Shown here in pieces: positions 27,448 through 35,448 of a DNA stretch of 46,894 bases. Under the pieces are notes generated by a model, which worked only from the letters and a program-made list of their open reading frames with translations, had not been told where the DNA came from and did no database searches. Origin of the DNA: Ectothiorhodospira magna (GTDB lineage: Bacteria > Pseudomonadota > Gammaproteobacteria > Ectothiorhodospirales > Ectothiorhodospiraceae). The position numbers and the translations under genes were made by a program. Each line of letters starts with the position of its first letter. Within the stretch, counting starts at the first letter, position 1. The stretch is from assembly GCF_900110965.1 (NCBI RefSeq), contig NZ_FOFO01000025.1, forward strand, positions 1-46,894, in the 5' to 3' direction.

Positions 27448-28206
27448 GTGATACTGGAATTATCTGGCCTTGTTCTGATCGTCGTCGCCGCTTTTGTGGC
27501 TGGCGCCCTCAACGCCCTGGCGGGAGGCGGAAGTTTTCTCACCTTGCCGGCCTTGGTTTTTAGTGGTGTTCCCCCGATCGCTGCCAATGCCACCGGCACA
27601 GCGGCGCTGTTGCCCGGTTATCTGGCCAGCGCCTGGGCCTGTCGGGATCTGATCCGGGCACCTCTGGGCATGACCGTACCGCTGGTGGTGTTCATCGGTA
27701 TGTTGGGTGGAGCCGTAGGGGCCTTGCTGTTGCTGGCTACCTCCAACGAGGCATTTCAGTTGATTGTGCCTTGGCTGTTGCTCTTTGCTACATTGCTATT
27801 TGCTTTCGGGCCGCGCCTGAACCAGCATCTGGCGCGACACAGCTACGGCAGTGGCGGCTTGTGGAAGCGACTCGGCGTATTGGGGGTGTGTGGATACGGA
27901 GGATATTTCAATGGTGGCATGGGCATTGTCATGCTGGCCCTGTTTCGCCTGCTGGGTGTCCATGACCTGAATGCGGCCAATGGACTAAAAAATCTGCTAT
28001 CGGCTGTGCTTACTTTGATGGCGGTGATGGTCTATATCTGGGGTGGCGCCATCTCCTGGCCGGAGATTCCCCCCATGGCGCTGGCGGCGGTCCTGGGTGG
28101 TCTGGCTGGTGCCCGCATTGGCCGGGCACTGCCGCCGGTGTTCCTGCACCGTGGCATCGTTGGGGTGGGTGCGGTGACCACGATGCTGTTCTTTTTGGGG
28201 CGGTGA
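27448..28206 (+). CDS. TSUP family membrane transporter (TauE/SafE type)
   Basis: A 252-residue inner-membrane protein of about eight hydrophobic segments. The first half has LSGLVLIVVAAFVAGALNALAGGGSFLTLPAL, the signature of the TSUP (sulfite exporter TauE/SafE) family, and the second half repeats it as GYFNGGMGIVMLALFRLLGVHDLNAANGLKNLL. Family members move sulfite, sulfoacetate or other sulfur or organic anions; the substrate here is unknown. The start is uncertain: GTG 27448 has a GAG 8 bases upstream and lies just before the first segment, while an in-frame GTG at 27397 would add 17 polar residues. It follows the DAHP synthase gene by less than 100 bases. Confidence 0.85.
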   Translation: MILELSGLVLIVVAAFVAGALNALAGGGSFLTLPALVFSGVPPIAANATGTAALLPGYLASAWACRDLIRAPLGMTVPLVVFIGMLGGAVGALLLLATSNEAFQLIVPWLLLFATLLFAFGPRLNQHLARHSYGSGGLWKRLGVLGVCGYGGYFNGGMGIVMLALFRLLGVHDLNAANGLKNLLSAVLTLMAVMVYIWGGAISWPEIPPMALAAVLGGLAGARIGRALPPVFLHRGIVGVGAVTTMLFFLGR

Positions 28207-28277
28207 TCGAATTGGGGACCGGGAGAGCGGGCACTCTTGAGTCTGGCCGTCAACGGCGCACTGCCTGTCCTCCATTT

Positions 28278-28367
28278 CTACACAAGATCGGCATCGGCAA
28301 AGTCCAAGCCGTGCTTTTCAAGGTTGGCCTGCCGTTTGGTTTCGTCCCAGCAGTAACGGGTGCACAT
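28278..28367 (-). pseudogene. remnant of a BrnT-type toxin gene
   Basis: On the minus strand an ATG at 28367 opens 29 codons ending in TAG at 28278. The text CWDETKRQANLEKHGLDFADA is the conserved N-terminus of BrnT (DUF497) ribonuclease toxins, in which WDxxKxxxNxxKHGxxF is the hallmark. Full BrnT is about 90 residues; everything after FADADLV is missing and no BrnA antitoxin gene is seen on either side. No ribosome binding site is visible. It is best read as a decayed toxin-antitoxin locus. Confidence 0.7.
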
Positions 28368-28402
28368 GAAATTATTGTAGATGCGTTAATTTCGTAAGGC
28401 AA

Positions 28403-28438
28403 GGTGGAAGAACATAATGGGCATTATGCGAACCTTCC
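28403..28438. repeat. imperfect inverted repeat
   Basis: GGAAG (28406-28410) and CTTCC (28434-28438) flank a perfect inner palindrome, CATAATG (28413-28419) and CATTATG (28422-28428). It may be a leftover mobile-element end next to the BrnT remnant. It is not a terminator, since no T run follows. Confidence 0.4.
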
Positions 28439-28446
28439 GTCAGGCG

Positions 28447-28482
28447 AAAAAAACCCCGGCGCGAGGCCGGGGTTTTTTTTGG
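28447..28482. terminator. bidirectional intrinsic terminator
   Basis: CCCCGGC-GCGAG-GCCGGGG (28454-28472) is flanked by seven A on the left and eight T on the right, so it can end transcription in both directions. It serves pilA on the minus strand. Confidence 0.9.
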
Positions 28483-28516
28483 TTATCCTACCGTGGCAGT
28501 CAAGAGTGCCTGTCCC

Positions 28517-29029
28517 TTAACCTGCCTGAGCTGCAAAGACAGTCCGGCACGACCCAGGCAGGAACTTGACGGGGATGCCGTCGGTACCTGGGCTGGGACC
28601 ACATTGCCATGCTGCAATAGCGCGACCGCCATGAGTTCCTGGGACGAAGGCTTCCACATCAGTGCCGGCCGCATTCATCACGAAGGGACGAAGCTGTATC
28701 TGTTTTCCATCAATCGCGGCATTATCAAATCCTTGGGCTTGGATAATGATGTGGCCATTTGCGTTGGTGGATGACGCAGTCCCGTTCACATGCTTCGTCG
28801 TCGTCACATCACAGGATTCATTCAATGCAGTCCCCATGTCCGTTCCCGGAAATGTCTGCACCGCTTCGGTAATAGAAGTTCTGCACTGAGAGGCGGCTAG
28901 AACCACTTCCCCCATCTTGGCCCGCACGGTGTAATCCTGATACGCCGGCAAAGCAATCGCCGCCAAAATCCCAATGATCGCCACCACGATCATCAGTTCA
29001 ATCAAAGTAAAGCCCTTCTGCTTCTGCAT
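28517..29029 (-). CDS. pilA: type IV pilin, major subunit type
   Basis: A 170-residue type IVa prepilin. The short positively charged leader MQKQKG is followed by [35 protein letters not shown]: the prepilin peptidase site (G before F), the glutamate at mature position 5 and the hydrophobic assembly helix. Near the C-terminus two cysteines 17 apart ([19 protein letters not shown]) form the expected disulfide loop. I chose ATG 29029 over the ATG at 29035 because GGGAG sits 7 bases before it and only 1 base before the other. It is monocistronic: a strong terminator follows and a sigma-54 promoter precedes. The pilus machinery genes are elsewhere. Confidence 0.95.
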   Translation of the reverse strand: MQKQKGFTLIELMIVVAIIGILAAIALPAYQDYTVRAKMGEVVLAASQCRTSITEAVQTFPGTDMGTALNESCDVTTTKHVNGTASSTNANGHIIIQAQGFDNAAIDGKQIQLRPFVMNAAGTDVEAFVPGTHGGRAIAAWQCGPSPGTDGIPVKFLPGSCRTVFAAQAG

Positions 29030-29066
29030 CGTCATACTCCCGTTGTGGACATCACACCCCAACCGA

Positions 29067-29083
29067 AGCAAAACCAATGCCAA
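29067..29083 (-). promoter_or_regulatory. sigma-54 (RpoN) promoter of pilA
   Basis: On the minus strand the sequence reads TTGGCATTGGTTTTGCT, matching the -24/-12 consensus YTGGCACGRNNNTTGCW at all fixed positions but two. The start of transcription would be near 29055, about 26 bases before the pilA start codon. pilA genes in pseudomonads are controlled this way by PilR. Confidence 0.8.
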
Positions 29084-29129
29084 AACCACCGCCCTCAAAA
29101 AACAACAACTTACCCACCCCAGCCACCGA

Positions 29130-29203
29130 TGTCATCATTTTTTAACGACACCTGTCACTACTTTTCCCTGACACTCCATCCTCTGTCACCATTTTTAGTG
29201 ACA
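29130..29203. promoter_or_regulatory. cluster of TGTCA/TGACA motifs, possible PilR enhancer
   Basis: Five or six copies of TGTCA or its complement lie at 29130, 29153, 29169, 29184 and 29199, with a related CGACA at 29146. They are 75-150 bases upstream of the expected pilA start of transcription, the right place for an enhancer-binding activator. PilR sites in Pseudomonas aeruginosa contain repeated (C/G)TGTC, so this is a reasonable but untested match. The same stretch precedes the divergent HTH-Sel1 gene. Confidence 0.5.
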
Positions 29204-29264
29204 ACTACCCACCCCCATCCACCCCGGATACACTAACCCCACCAAAAACAGCCCAGCCGACCCC

Positions 29265-29742
29265 ATGCCTACCATCTCCATGGACACCGCCGCCCAGCTC
29301 ACCGGCCTCACCAAGCGCACCCTCTGGCGGCGCCTGTCGCGGCACACGGCCCCACACACGCGCAAGGCGGGGGGGGGGGGGTAGAAAACCAGGCCCGGCC
29401 CAAATCCAGATCGACCTCATCCTCAACGACCTCCCCATCACCCTCACCCCCGAAGACATCCACATCATTCAACGGGCCGAGCAGGGCGACGCCGAAGCCC
29501 AGAACGACATCGCCCTGATGCTGCTGGAAGCCCGCCGCCCGGACCTGGCCCTGCACTGGCTACAAGCAGCAGCAGACCAGCACTACCCCGACGCCATGCA
29601 CTGGCTGGGCAGATGCCACATCTCTGGTGAAGGGGTACCCAAGGATGAAATGCTGGGCCTCTCCTGGCTCCAGCGGGCCGCCGCCCTGGGCCATGTCATC
29701 TCCCAACGGCAGATGGCAGGCATCCGGGTCAACGTGGAATGA
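29265..29742 (+). pseudogene. HTH-Sel1 repeat protein gene, frame broken at a poly-G tract
   Basis: ATG 29265 opens a frame with a helix-turn-helix-like start (MDTAAQLTGLTKRTLWRRLSR) that meets TAG at 29382, straight after 13 G. In the next frame the text continues as IQIDLILNDLPITLTPEDIHIIQRAEQGDAEAQNDIA and two Sel1-like repeats (ALHWLQAAADQHYPDAMHWLGRCHISGEGVPKD...GLSWLQRAAALGH) to a TGA at 29742. Removing one G joins both into a 158-residue protein. It is thus either a phase-variable gene caught in the off state, a recent pseudogene, or a sequencing error. The gene diverges from pilA and shares its upstream region; a role in pilin control is conceivable but not shown. Confidence 0.7.
29369..29381 (+). 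repeat. homopolymeric tract of 13 G
   Basis: Thirteen consecutive G lie inside the coding region of the HTH-Sel1 gene. Such tracts slip during replication; 12 or 15 G would give an uninterrupted protein. Confidence 0.9.
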
Positions 29743-29816
29743 CAGGGCAGGGGAGGGACCACGAACCCGCTGGGATTTTCCACTCAAGGCAGGTACAATC
29801 CAGCGCTGAACACGAA

Positions 29817-29845
29817 AACGGCCCGCATCAAGCGGGCCGTTTATC
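29817..29845. terminator. terminator after tRNA-Leu (both directions possible)
   Basis: AACGGCCCGC (29817-29826) and GCGGGCCGTT (29832-29841) form a perfect 10-bp stem with a 5-base loop. On the minus strand it is followed by TTTTC and ends the tRNA transcript. Confidence 0.85.
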
Positions 29846-29855
29846 GAAATCAAGT

Positions 29856-29942
29856 TGGTGCCGAGGAGAGGACTTGAACCTCCACGGGGTCTCCCCCACT
29901 AATACCTGAAACTAGCGCGTCTACCAATTCCGCCACCTCGGC
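29856..29942 (-). tRNA. tRNA-Leu (anticodon CAG)
   Basis: The 87-base minus-strand sequence folds as a class II tRNA: acceptor GCCGAGG pairing with CCTCGGC, a D-loop with TGGTAGACGCG, an anticodon stem-loop with TTCAGGT giving anticodon CAG (reads CUG), a long variable arm (GTGGGGGAGACCCC region), the T-loop GGTTCAAGTCC, and an encoded CCA end. CUG is the dominant Leu codon in the GC-rich genes here. It has its own strong promoter and terminator. Confidence 0.95.
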
Positions 29943-29989
29943 AATCCCAGTGAGAAGCATGTTGCTCTTGCGTCTCAGCTGAAGGCGCC

Positions 29990-30018
29990 ATCATAGTACC
30001 CAATAAGGGGGTTGTCAA
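29990..30018 (-). promoter_or_regulatory. sigma-70 promoter of tRNA-Leu
   Basis: On the minus strand TTGACA (30013-30018) and TATGAT (29990-29995) are separated by exactly 17 bases. The -35 box is perfect and the -10 box has one mismatch. The tRNA 5' end is about 40 bases past the expected start. Confidence 0.85.
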
Positions 30019-30066
30019 CGCCCCCGCCAAAAAAATTATCGGCCCTGGCCTGAACGAAAAGATTAA

Positions 30067-32325
30067 ATGACAAAAAAGAAAAAGAGCTTGCCCCAAGACC
30101 CCCACTTCGACCGCGAAGCCCGCAAATATGAACGCCCCATCCCCAGCCGGGAACTGATCCTCCAGGTGGTGGACCAGGCCAACGGCCCCATGGGTTTTGA
30201 CCCCCTGGCCCGTCGCCTGGGTCTGGAAGACGACGTTGACCTGGAAGCCCTGCGCCGCCGCCTGCGGGCCATGGAACGGGACGGCCAACTGGTCTGCAAC
30301 CGGGCCGGCGGCTGGTTGCCGGTGAACCAGTCCGACCTGGTCCGGGGTCGGGTCATCGGCCACCCGGACGGCTTCGGCTTTCTGGTGCCCGACGAACCGG
30401 GAGAGGATTTATTCCTCTCCCCCCGCCAGATGGGCGCCCTCATGCACGGCGACCGGGCCGTGGCCCGGGTCATCGGCATCGACCGCCGGGGCCGCCGGGA
30501 AGGGGCCATCATCGAAGTGCTGGAGCGCAATACACAGACCGTGGTGGGTCGCCTGAGCCTGGAAGGGGGTATCGGCTTTGTGGCCCCGGACAACAAACGG
30601 ATGCCTCAGGATATCCTCATCCCGCCGGAGTGCCTGGGCGAAGCCCGGCCCGGCCAGATCGTCACGGTACGCATCAAGGAACAACCCACCAAACGCACCC
30701 GGTCCATTGGCGAAGTGATCGAGGTGCTGGGGGAGCACATGGCCCCCGGCATGGAAATCGACATCGCCGTGCGCGCCCACGGCCTGCCCTTTGAATGGCC
30801 CGAAGCGGTACTGAAAGCCGTGGAAGGCTTTTCCGACAAAGTCCCCAAAAAAGCCAAGGCAGGCCGGCTGGACCTGCGGGACATGCCCCTGGTGACCATC
30901 GACGGGGAGGATTCCCGGGACTTCGACGACGCGGTGTATTGCGAATCCCTGGGCCGACGAGGCTACACCCTCTGGGTGGCCATCGCCGACGTGGCCCATT
31001 ATGTCCAGCCGGGAGACCCCCTGGACCTGGAAGCCCGCAACCGGGGCACCTCCGTGTATTTCCCCGAACGGGTCATTCCCATGTTGCCGGAGGTGCTGTC
31101 CAACGGCCTGTGTTCCCTGAACCCGGAAGTGGACCGCCTCTGCCTGGTCTGCCAGATGACCGTCAACTCCCGTGGCCGCATCAAGGATGCCAAATTCCAC
31201 CGGGCGGTGATGCGTTCCCATGCCCGCCTCACCTATACGGAAGTGGCCGAGATCCTGGTGGAACGCAAGGCCGATACCATCCGCCGTCGCCAATCCCTGG
31301 TGCCTCACCTGGAAAACCTCTACGGCCTCTACAGGCTGTTGCGCAAGGCCAGGGATACCCGGGGCACGGTGGATTTCGAGACCACCGAGACCCGCATCCT
31401 CTTTGGCGCCGATCGCAAGATCGAACGCATCGTGGCCTATGAGCGCAACGACGCCCACAAGATCATCGAGGAGTGCATGATCGCCGCCAATGTGGCCACT
31501 GCCGGATTCCTCAAGCGCAAACGTATGCCCACCCTGTATCGGGTACATGAAGGCCCCAAGCCCGCCAAGCTGGAAGATCTGCGCCGGTTTCTGGGGGGGC
31601 TGGGCCTGTCCCTGCGGGGCGGGGACGAACCCACCCCGGCGGATTTCTCTGCTCTGCTGGAGCAGGTGAAGGACCGGCCCGATGCCCGGCTGGTGCAGAC
31701 CGCCTTGCTGCGGTCCCTGTCCCAGGCGGTCTATGCCCCAGACAACCTGGGTCATTTCGGGCTGGCCCACGAGGAATACCTGCACTTCACCTCACCCATT
31801 CGCCGCTACCCGGATCTGCTGGTGCATCGGGCCATTCATCATGTACTGGATGGTGGCAAACCCAAGGACTTCACCTATGCCCATATCGACATGGTGGCCC
31901 TGGGAGAAAGCTGCTCCATGCGGGAGCGCCGGGCAGATGAAGCCTCCTGGGATGTGACCGCCTGGCTCAAGTGCGAATACATGCTGGACAAGGTGGGAGA
32001 AGTGTTCGACGGGGTGGTGACCAGCGTCACCTCCTTTGGCCTGTTCGTCGAACTCAAGGACATTTATGTGGAAGGTCTGGTCCATGTCACCAGCTTGTCC
32101 AACGATTATTACCAATTCGATCCGGCGGGGCATCGTCTGACCGGGGAGCGCAGTGGCCGGGTGTATCGGCTGGGGGATCCGGTGCGGGTGAAGGTGGCCA
32201 GGGTGGACCTGGACGAGCGCAAGATCGACTTCGTACCGGAAGCCTCCGGCCCGGAGGCCAAGCGTAGCCGGGGCGATTCGGCCAAGCCGGGTCGTCGGCG
32301 TCGGCGCAAGCGGACGGAATCATAA
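30067..32325 (+). CDS. rnr: ribonuclease R
   Basis: A 752-residue 3'-5' exoribonuclease that degrades structured RNA, in RNA quality control. From the N-terminus: a winged-helix domain (about 20-80), two cold-shock domains (GHPDGFGFLVPDEPGEDLFLSPRQM and the GGIGFVAPDN part), the RNB catalytic domain with DGEDSRDFDDAVYCE, whose clustered aspartates hold magnesium, LAHEEYLHFTSPIRRYPDLLVHR, an S1 domain (VGEVFDGVVTSVTSFGLFVEL), and a basic tail (GRRRRRKRTES). Length and order match E. coli RNase R. It is 3 bases upstream of rlmB; the pairing rnr-rlmB is conserved in gammaproteobacteria. The ribosome binding site is weak. Confidence 0.96.
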   Translation: MTKKKKSLPQDPHFDREARKYERPIPSRELILQVVDQANGPMGFDPLARRLGLEDDVDLEALRRRLRAMERDGQLVCNRAGGWLPVNQSDLVRGRVIGHPDGFGFLVPDEPGEDLFLSPRQMGALMHGDRAVARVIGIDRRGRREGAIIEVLERNTQTVVGRLSLEGGIGFVAPDNKRMPQDILIPPECLGEARPGQIVTVRIKEQPTKRTRSIGEVIEVLGEHMAPGMEIDIAVRAHGLPFEWPEAVLKAVEGFSDKVPKKAKAGRLDLRDMPLVTIDGEDSRDFDDAVYCESLGRRGYTLWVAIADVAHYVQPGDPLDLEARNRGTSVYFPERVIPMLPEVLSNGLCSLNPEVDRLCLVCQMTVNSRGRIKDAKFHRAVMRSHARLTYTEVAEILVERKADTIRRRQSLVPHLENLYGLYRLLRKARDTRGTVDFETTETRILFGADRKIERIVAYERNDAHKIIEECMIAANVATAGFLKRKRMPTLYRVHEGPKPAKLEDLRRFLGGLGLSLRGGDEPTPADFSALLEQVKDRPDARLVQTALLRSLSQAVYAPDNLGHFGLAHEEYLHFTSPIRRYPDLLVHRAIHHVLDGGKPKDFTYAHIDMVALGESCSMRERRADEASWDVTAWLKCEYMLDKVGEVFDGVVTSVTSFGLFVELKDIYVEGLVHVTSLSNDYYQFDPAGHRLTGERSGRVYRLGDPVRVKVARVDLDERKIDFVPEASGPEAKRSRGDSAKPGRRRRRKRTES

Positions 32326-32328
32326 ATC

Positions 32329-33102
32329 ATGGCAGCCAATGATCGGGTGTTTGGACAACATGCCGTAGAGGCGCTGCTGTCCCGCTGTCCTGAGCGGGTG
32401 CGGGAACTGCGGGTGCAGGCAGACCGGGGAGATGGCCGGATGCGGGGGCTGCTGGAGCGGGCCGCCCAGGCCGGAGTGACGGTGCAGCCGGTGGCCCGCC
32501 GGGAACTGGATGCCCTGGCGGGGAAGGTCCGTCATCAGGGGGTGATGGCCACGATCACGCCGATGACGCCCCTGGGAGAAGGGGACCTGCCGGATATGCT
32601 GATGGCGTTGGAGCGCCGGGGCACCGTGCCCCTGTTGCTGGTGCTGGACGGGGTGACCGATCCCCATAATCTGGGGGCCTGTCTGCGTACCGCCGACGGG
32701 GCGGGGGTCACTGCCGTGATTGCCCCCAGGGACCGGGCCGCTGGTCTGACCCCGGTGGTGCGCAAGGTGGCTTCCGGGGCTGCGGATACCGTGCCCTTCA
32801 TCCAGGTCACCAATCTGGCCCGCACCCTGGACCTGCTCAAGACGTTCAACCTCTGGATTGTGGGCACCTGCGGCCAGGCCGATACGGTGCTGTATGATGC
32901 CGACCTTGCCGGCCCCACGGCGCTGGTGCTGGGGGCGGAAGGCAAGGGTATGCGGCGGCTGACCCAGGACCGCTGTGATGTTCTGGTGCAATTGCCCATG
33001 CTGGGACAGGTGGACAGTCTGAACGTATCGGTGGCCGCCGGGGTCTGTCTGTACGAGGCGGTGCGACAGCGCCGGATTGCTTCCCCCGTCCCGAACGGCT
33101 AA
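32329..33102 (+). CDS. rlmB: 23S rRNA (guanosine-2'-O-)-methyltransferase RlmB
   Basis: A 257-residue SPOUT-family enzyme that methylates G2251 of 23S rRNA in the P-loop. The N-terminal substrate-binding domain starts [21 protein letters not shown]. The C-terminal knotted domain has the motifs [49 protein letters not shown] and [27 protein letters not shown], which make the SAM site. Length is close to E. coli RlmB (243) with a short tail. It starts 3 bases after rnr and likely shares its transcript; rpsF begins about 85 bases after its stop. Confidence 0.95.
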   Translation: MAANDRVFGQHAVEALLSRCPERVRELRVQADRGDGRMRGLLERAAQAGVTVQPVARRELDALAGKVRHQGVMATITPMTPLGEGDLPDMLMALERRGTVPLLLVLDGVTDPHNLGACLRTADGAGVTAVIAPRDRAAGLTPVVRKVASGAADTVPFIQVTNLARTLDLLKTFNLWIVGTCGQADTVLYDADLAGPTALVLGAEGKGMRRLTQDRCDVLVQLPMLGQVDSLNVSVAAGVCLYEAVRQRRIASPVPNG

Positions 33103-33188
33103 GATTCCGCTCTTTTCCGGGGCGCCCCGGAGATTCACCTTGCCTCACCGCTGGTCGGGAGGCTGTCACCCGCAAGGACATCCCAAAT

Positions 33189-33599
33189 ATGCGTCATTAC
33201 GAAATTGTATTCATGGTTCACCCGGACCAGAGTGAGCAGGTTCCTGCCATGATGGAGCGTTATCGCGGCATCATCGAAGGGGCCGAGGGCGAGATCCATC
33301 GCCTGGAAGACTGGGGTCGCCGTCAGCTGGCCTACCCGATCCAGAAGCTGCACAAGGCCCACTATGTGCTGATGAACGTGGAATGCCCGGAAAGCGCGCT
33401 GGAAGAACTGGTCAGTGCCTTCCGCTTCAACGATGCGGTGATTCGTCATCTGGTGATGCGCATGGAGCAGGCCTTTACCGAAACTTCTCCCCTGGCCAAA
33501 AATCGGGACGATGACGACAGCAACACGTCTTCTTCTTCCGACGACAGCGATGATGACGATGGCGATGATGATGATCGTTCGTCCTCTTCGTCGAACTGA
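33189..33599 (+). CDS. rpsF: 30S ribosomal protein S6 with acidic Asp/Ser tail
   Basis: The first ~98 residues are normal S6 ([18 protein letters not shown]...[26 protein letters not shown]), which pairs with S18 on the central domain of 16S rRNA. After [13 protein letters not shown] comes a tail of about 30 residues that is almost only D, S, N and G. E. coli S6 also has an acidic tail, but there it is made of glutamates added by RimK. Here the tail is encoded, long and Asp/Ser-based, which could be a salt adaptation. It starts the rpsF-rpsR-DUF2232-rplI operon. Confidence 0.95.
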   Translation: MRHYEIVFMVHPDQSEQVPAMMERYRGIIEGAEGEIHRLEDWGRRQLAYPIQKLHKAHYVLMNVECPESALEELVSAFRFNDAVIRHLVMRMEQAFTETSPLAKNRDDDDSNTSSSSDDSDDDDGDDDDRSSSSSN

Positions 33600-33634
33600 G
33601 CCACTGTTCACCTGATTCATTCCGAGGATAGACC

Positions 33635-33859
33635 ATGTCCCGTTTCTTCCGTCGTCGCAAGTATTGCCGTTTCAGTGCCGAAGGGGTCGAGTTCATCGAC
33701 TACAAGGATCTCAATACCCTGAAGAACTACGTCACCGAGACCGGCAAGATCGTGCCCAGCCGCATTACTGGCACCAGTGCCCGTTATCAGCGCCAGTTGG
33801 CCACTGCCATCAAGCGCGCCCGTTTCCTGGCCCTGTTGCCTTACTCCGACAACCACTGA
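33635..33859 (+). CDS. rpsR: 30S ribosomal protein S18
   Basis: A 74-residue S18: [17 protein letters not shown], then [54 protein letters not shown] is the canonical sequence, full length. It binds S6 and 16S rRNA. GAGGA before the ATG at 33635 is the ribosome binding site. The CxxxF element keeps one cysteine. Confidence 0.97.
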   Translation: MSRFFRRRKYCRFSAEGVEFIDYKDLNTLKNYVTETGKIVPSRITGTSARYQRQLATAIKRARFLALLPYSDNH

Positions 33860-33905
33860 GGACGGCAGCCACCGGCGCCCTGGGGTGCCGGTGCATGAGA
33901 CCACC

Positions 33906-34814
33906 ATGAGGCAACTGGCATCTTTCATCATGCAAAGCCGACTGCGGGCGGTGACCGTCACCGTCGGCTTTGGTGTGATCGGCCTGCTGATTCCCCCCCT
34001 GGCGCTGGTCAGCAGTGCTGCCGTGGCCCTGGTGACCCTGCGTGTGGGGTTGCAACAGGCCCTGGCGGTGGTGGCCCTGGCGGCGGTGGTGGTGAGCCTG
34101 ATCGGTTGGGTGGCAGGCCTGTCACCGATGGTGGGCCTGGTGACGGCTCTGGTGCAATGGGTGCCGGCCCTGGCCTTGGCTGCAGTGTTGCGCAGTACCG
34201 TGTCCTGGGCGGCCACCCTCACCAGTGGCATTCTCATGGGCTGTGGCGTGGTGCTGATGTTGCATCTGTCCGTGCCCGACATCACCCAGATGTGGTACTC
34301 GGTGCTGCAGCAGACCGTTGGGCCGCTGTTTGACACCTCGGCCATGAACGCCCAGGAGCGGGAAGAAGCCTTCAGGCAGGCGGCGGCGGTGATGACGGGA
34401 ATGCTGGCTGCGGTTTCCCTGCTGGCTTTGTCCCTGTCCTTGTTGCTGGCCCGTTATTGGCAGTCGGTCCTTTACAACCCGGGTGGTTTTGCCCAGGAGT
34501 TTCATCAGCTGAGTCTGGGTCGGGTGCCGGCCTTGTTGCTGCTGGTGTTGCTGGTGCTGGGGCTGTTTGCCGGCGTGAGTCTGATGTTCGAGTTGTCCCT
34601 GGTGTTTCTGGCCGCCTTTTTCCTGCACGGGCTGGCGGTGATTCACGGGATTAATCGCAAGCTGAACCTGAGCCGTCTGTGGCTGGTGATGACCTATGTG
34701 GTGATGGCTTTTGCCCTGCCGCAGATGATGGTGGTCCTGGCCACTTTGGGGATGGTGGACAGCTTTGTGGATCTTCGTGGACGGATGGGACAGGCGGGTA
34801 ACGACGCCCCTTGA
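33906..34814 (+). CDS. DUF2232 family integral membrane protein
   Basis: A 302-residue inner-membrane protein with about eight hydrophobic segments and the very L/V/A-rich make-up of the DUF2232 (YybS-like) family, which sits between rpsR and rplI in many gammaproteobacteria. Function is unknown; the fold recalls small-molecule or energy-coupling factor S-component transporters. Visible landmarks are NPGGFAQEFHQLSLGR after the sixth segment and FLHGLAVIHGINRKLNLSRLWL near the end. ATG 33906 gives the usual start; a GTG at 33891 is a weaker option. Being in the ribosomal operon says little about its job. Confidence 0.85.
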   Translation: MRQLASFIMQSRLRAVTVTVGFGVIGLLIPPLALVSSAAVALVTLRVGLQQALAVVALAAVVVSLIGWVAGLSPMVGLVTALVQWVPALALAAVLRSTVSWAATLTSGILMGCGVVLMLHLSVPDITQMWYSVLQQTVGPLFDTSAMNAQEREEAFRQAAAVMTGMLAAVSLLALSLSLLLARYWQSVLYNPGGFAQEFHQLSLGRVPALLLLVLLVLGLFAGVSLMFELSLVFLAAFFLHGLAVIHGINRKLNLSRLWLVMTYVVMAFALPQMMVVLATLGMVDSFVDLRGRMGQAGNDAP

Positions 34815-34879
34815 TGTCTGCCCATACTGTCGCCTTCCTGGCAGATAACATCTTTGATTTTTGACTGAGGTATAGACCG

Positions 34880-35332
34880 ATGGAAGTGATTCTTCTCGAA
34901 AAGGTGGAAAACCTGGGAAGCCTGGGGGACAAGGTGCGTGTGCGCTCTGGTTATGCCCGCAACTACCTGCTGCCCAAGGGCAAGGCCAAGTTTGCCACCG
35001 AGGCCAACATTGCCGAGTTTGAGGCCCGCCGTGCAGAACTGGAAAAGGCAGCGGCCCAGGCTCTGGCAGCGGCTCAGGCCCGTCAGGCCAAGCTGGAAGC
35101 CATGACCCTGACCATCACGGCCCGTGCCGGTGGTGAGGGCAAGCTGTTTGGTTCCGTGGGCACCAATGACATTGCCGATGCTGCCAAGGCGGCTGGTGTG
35201 GAACTGGAAAAGCGTGAAGTGCGTCTGCCCGATGGCCCCCTGCGTCAGGCGGGTGAGTTTGAAGTGGCTGTACACCTGCACACCGATGTCAATGCCACTG
35301 TGAAGGTGGTGGTGGTGGGTGTAGAACAGTAG
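34880..35332 (+). CDS. rplI: 50S ribosomal protein L9
   Basis: A 150-residue L9. The N-terminal rRNA-binding domain ([36 protein letters not shown]) is joined by the long helix ([28 protein letters not shown]) to the C-terminal domain ([31 protein letters not shown]). Complete and standard. ACTGAGG ends 12 bases before the ATG. Confidence 0.97.
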   Translation: MEVILLEKVENLGSLGDKVRVRSGYARNYLLPKGKAKFATEANIAEFEARRAELEKAAAQALAAAQARQAKLEAMTLTITARAGGEGKLFGSVGTNDIADAAKAAGVELEKREVRLPDGPLRQAGEFEVAVHLHTDVNATVKVVVVGVEQ

Positions 35333-35342
35333 GACTGCTTTA

Positions 35343-35367
35343 CCCGCGGGGCGCCATGTCCCGCGGG
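35343..35367. other. GC-rich hairpin between rplI and dnaB
   Basis: CCCGCGGG occurs at 35343-35350 and again at 35360-35367, making an 8-bp stem with a 9-base loop. No T run follows, so it is at best a weak terminator or an RNA end-protection structure. The 116-base gap to dnaB holds no other clear signal. Confidence 0.4.
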
Positions 35368-35448
35368 CCCCATGCCGGAACCGGTCCGGGTCCGGGGTGA
35401 ACAAGACAGGTCCGAGCGTCTGTCGTTGCGTCGATTGGTATTCTGACC

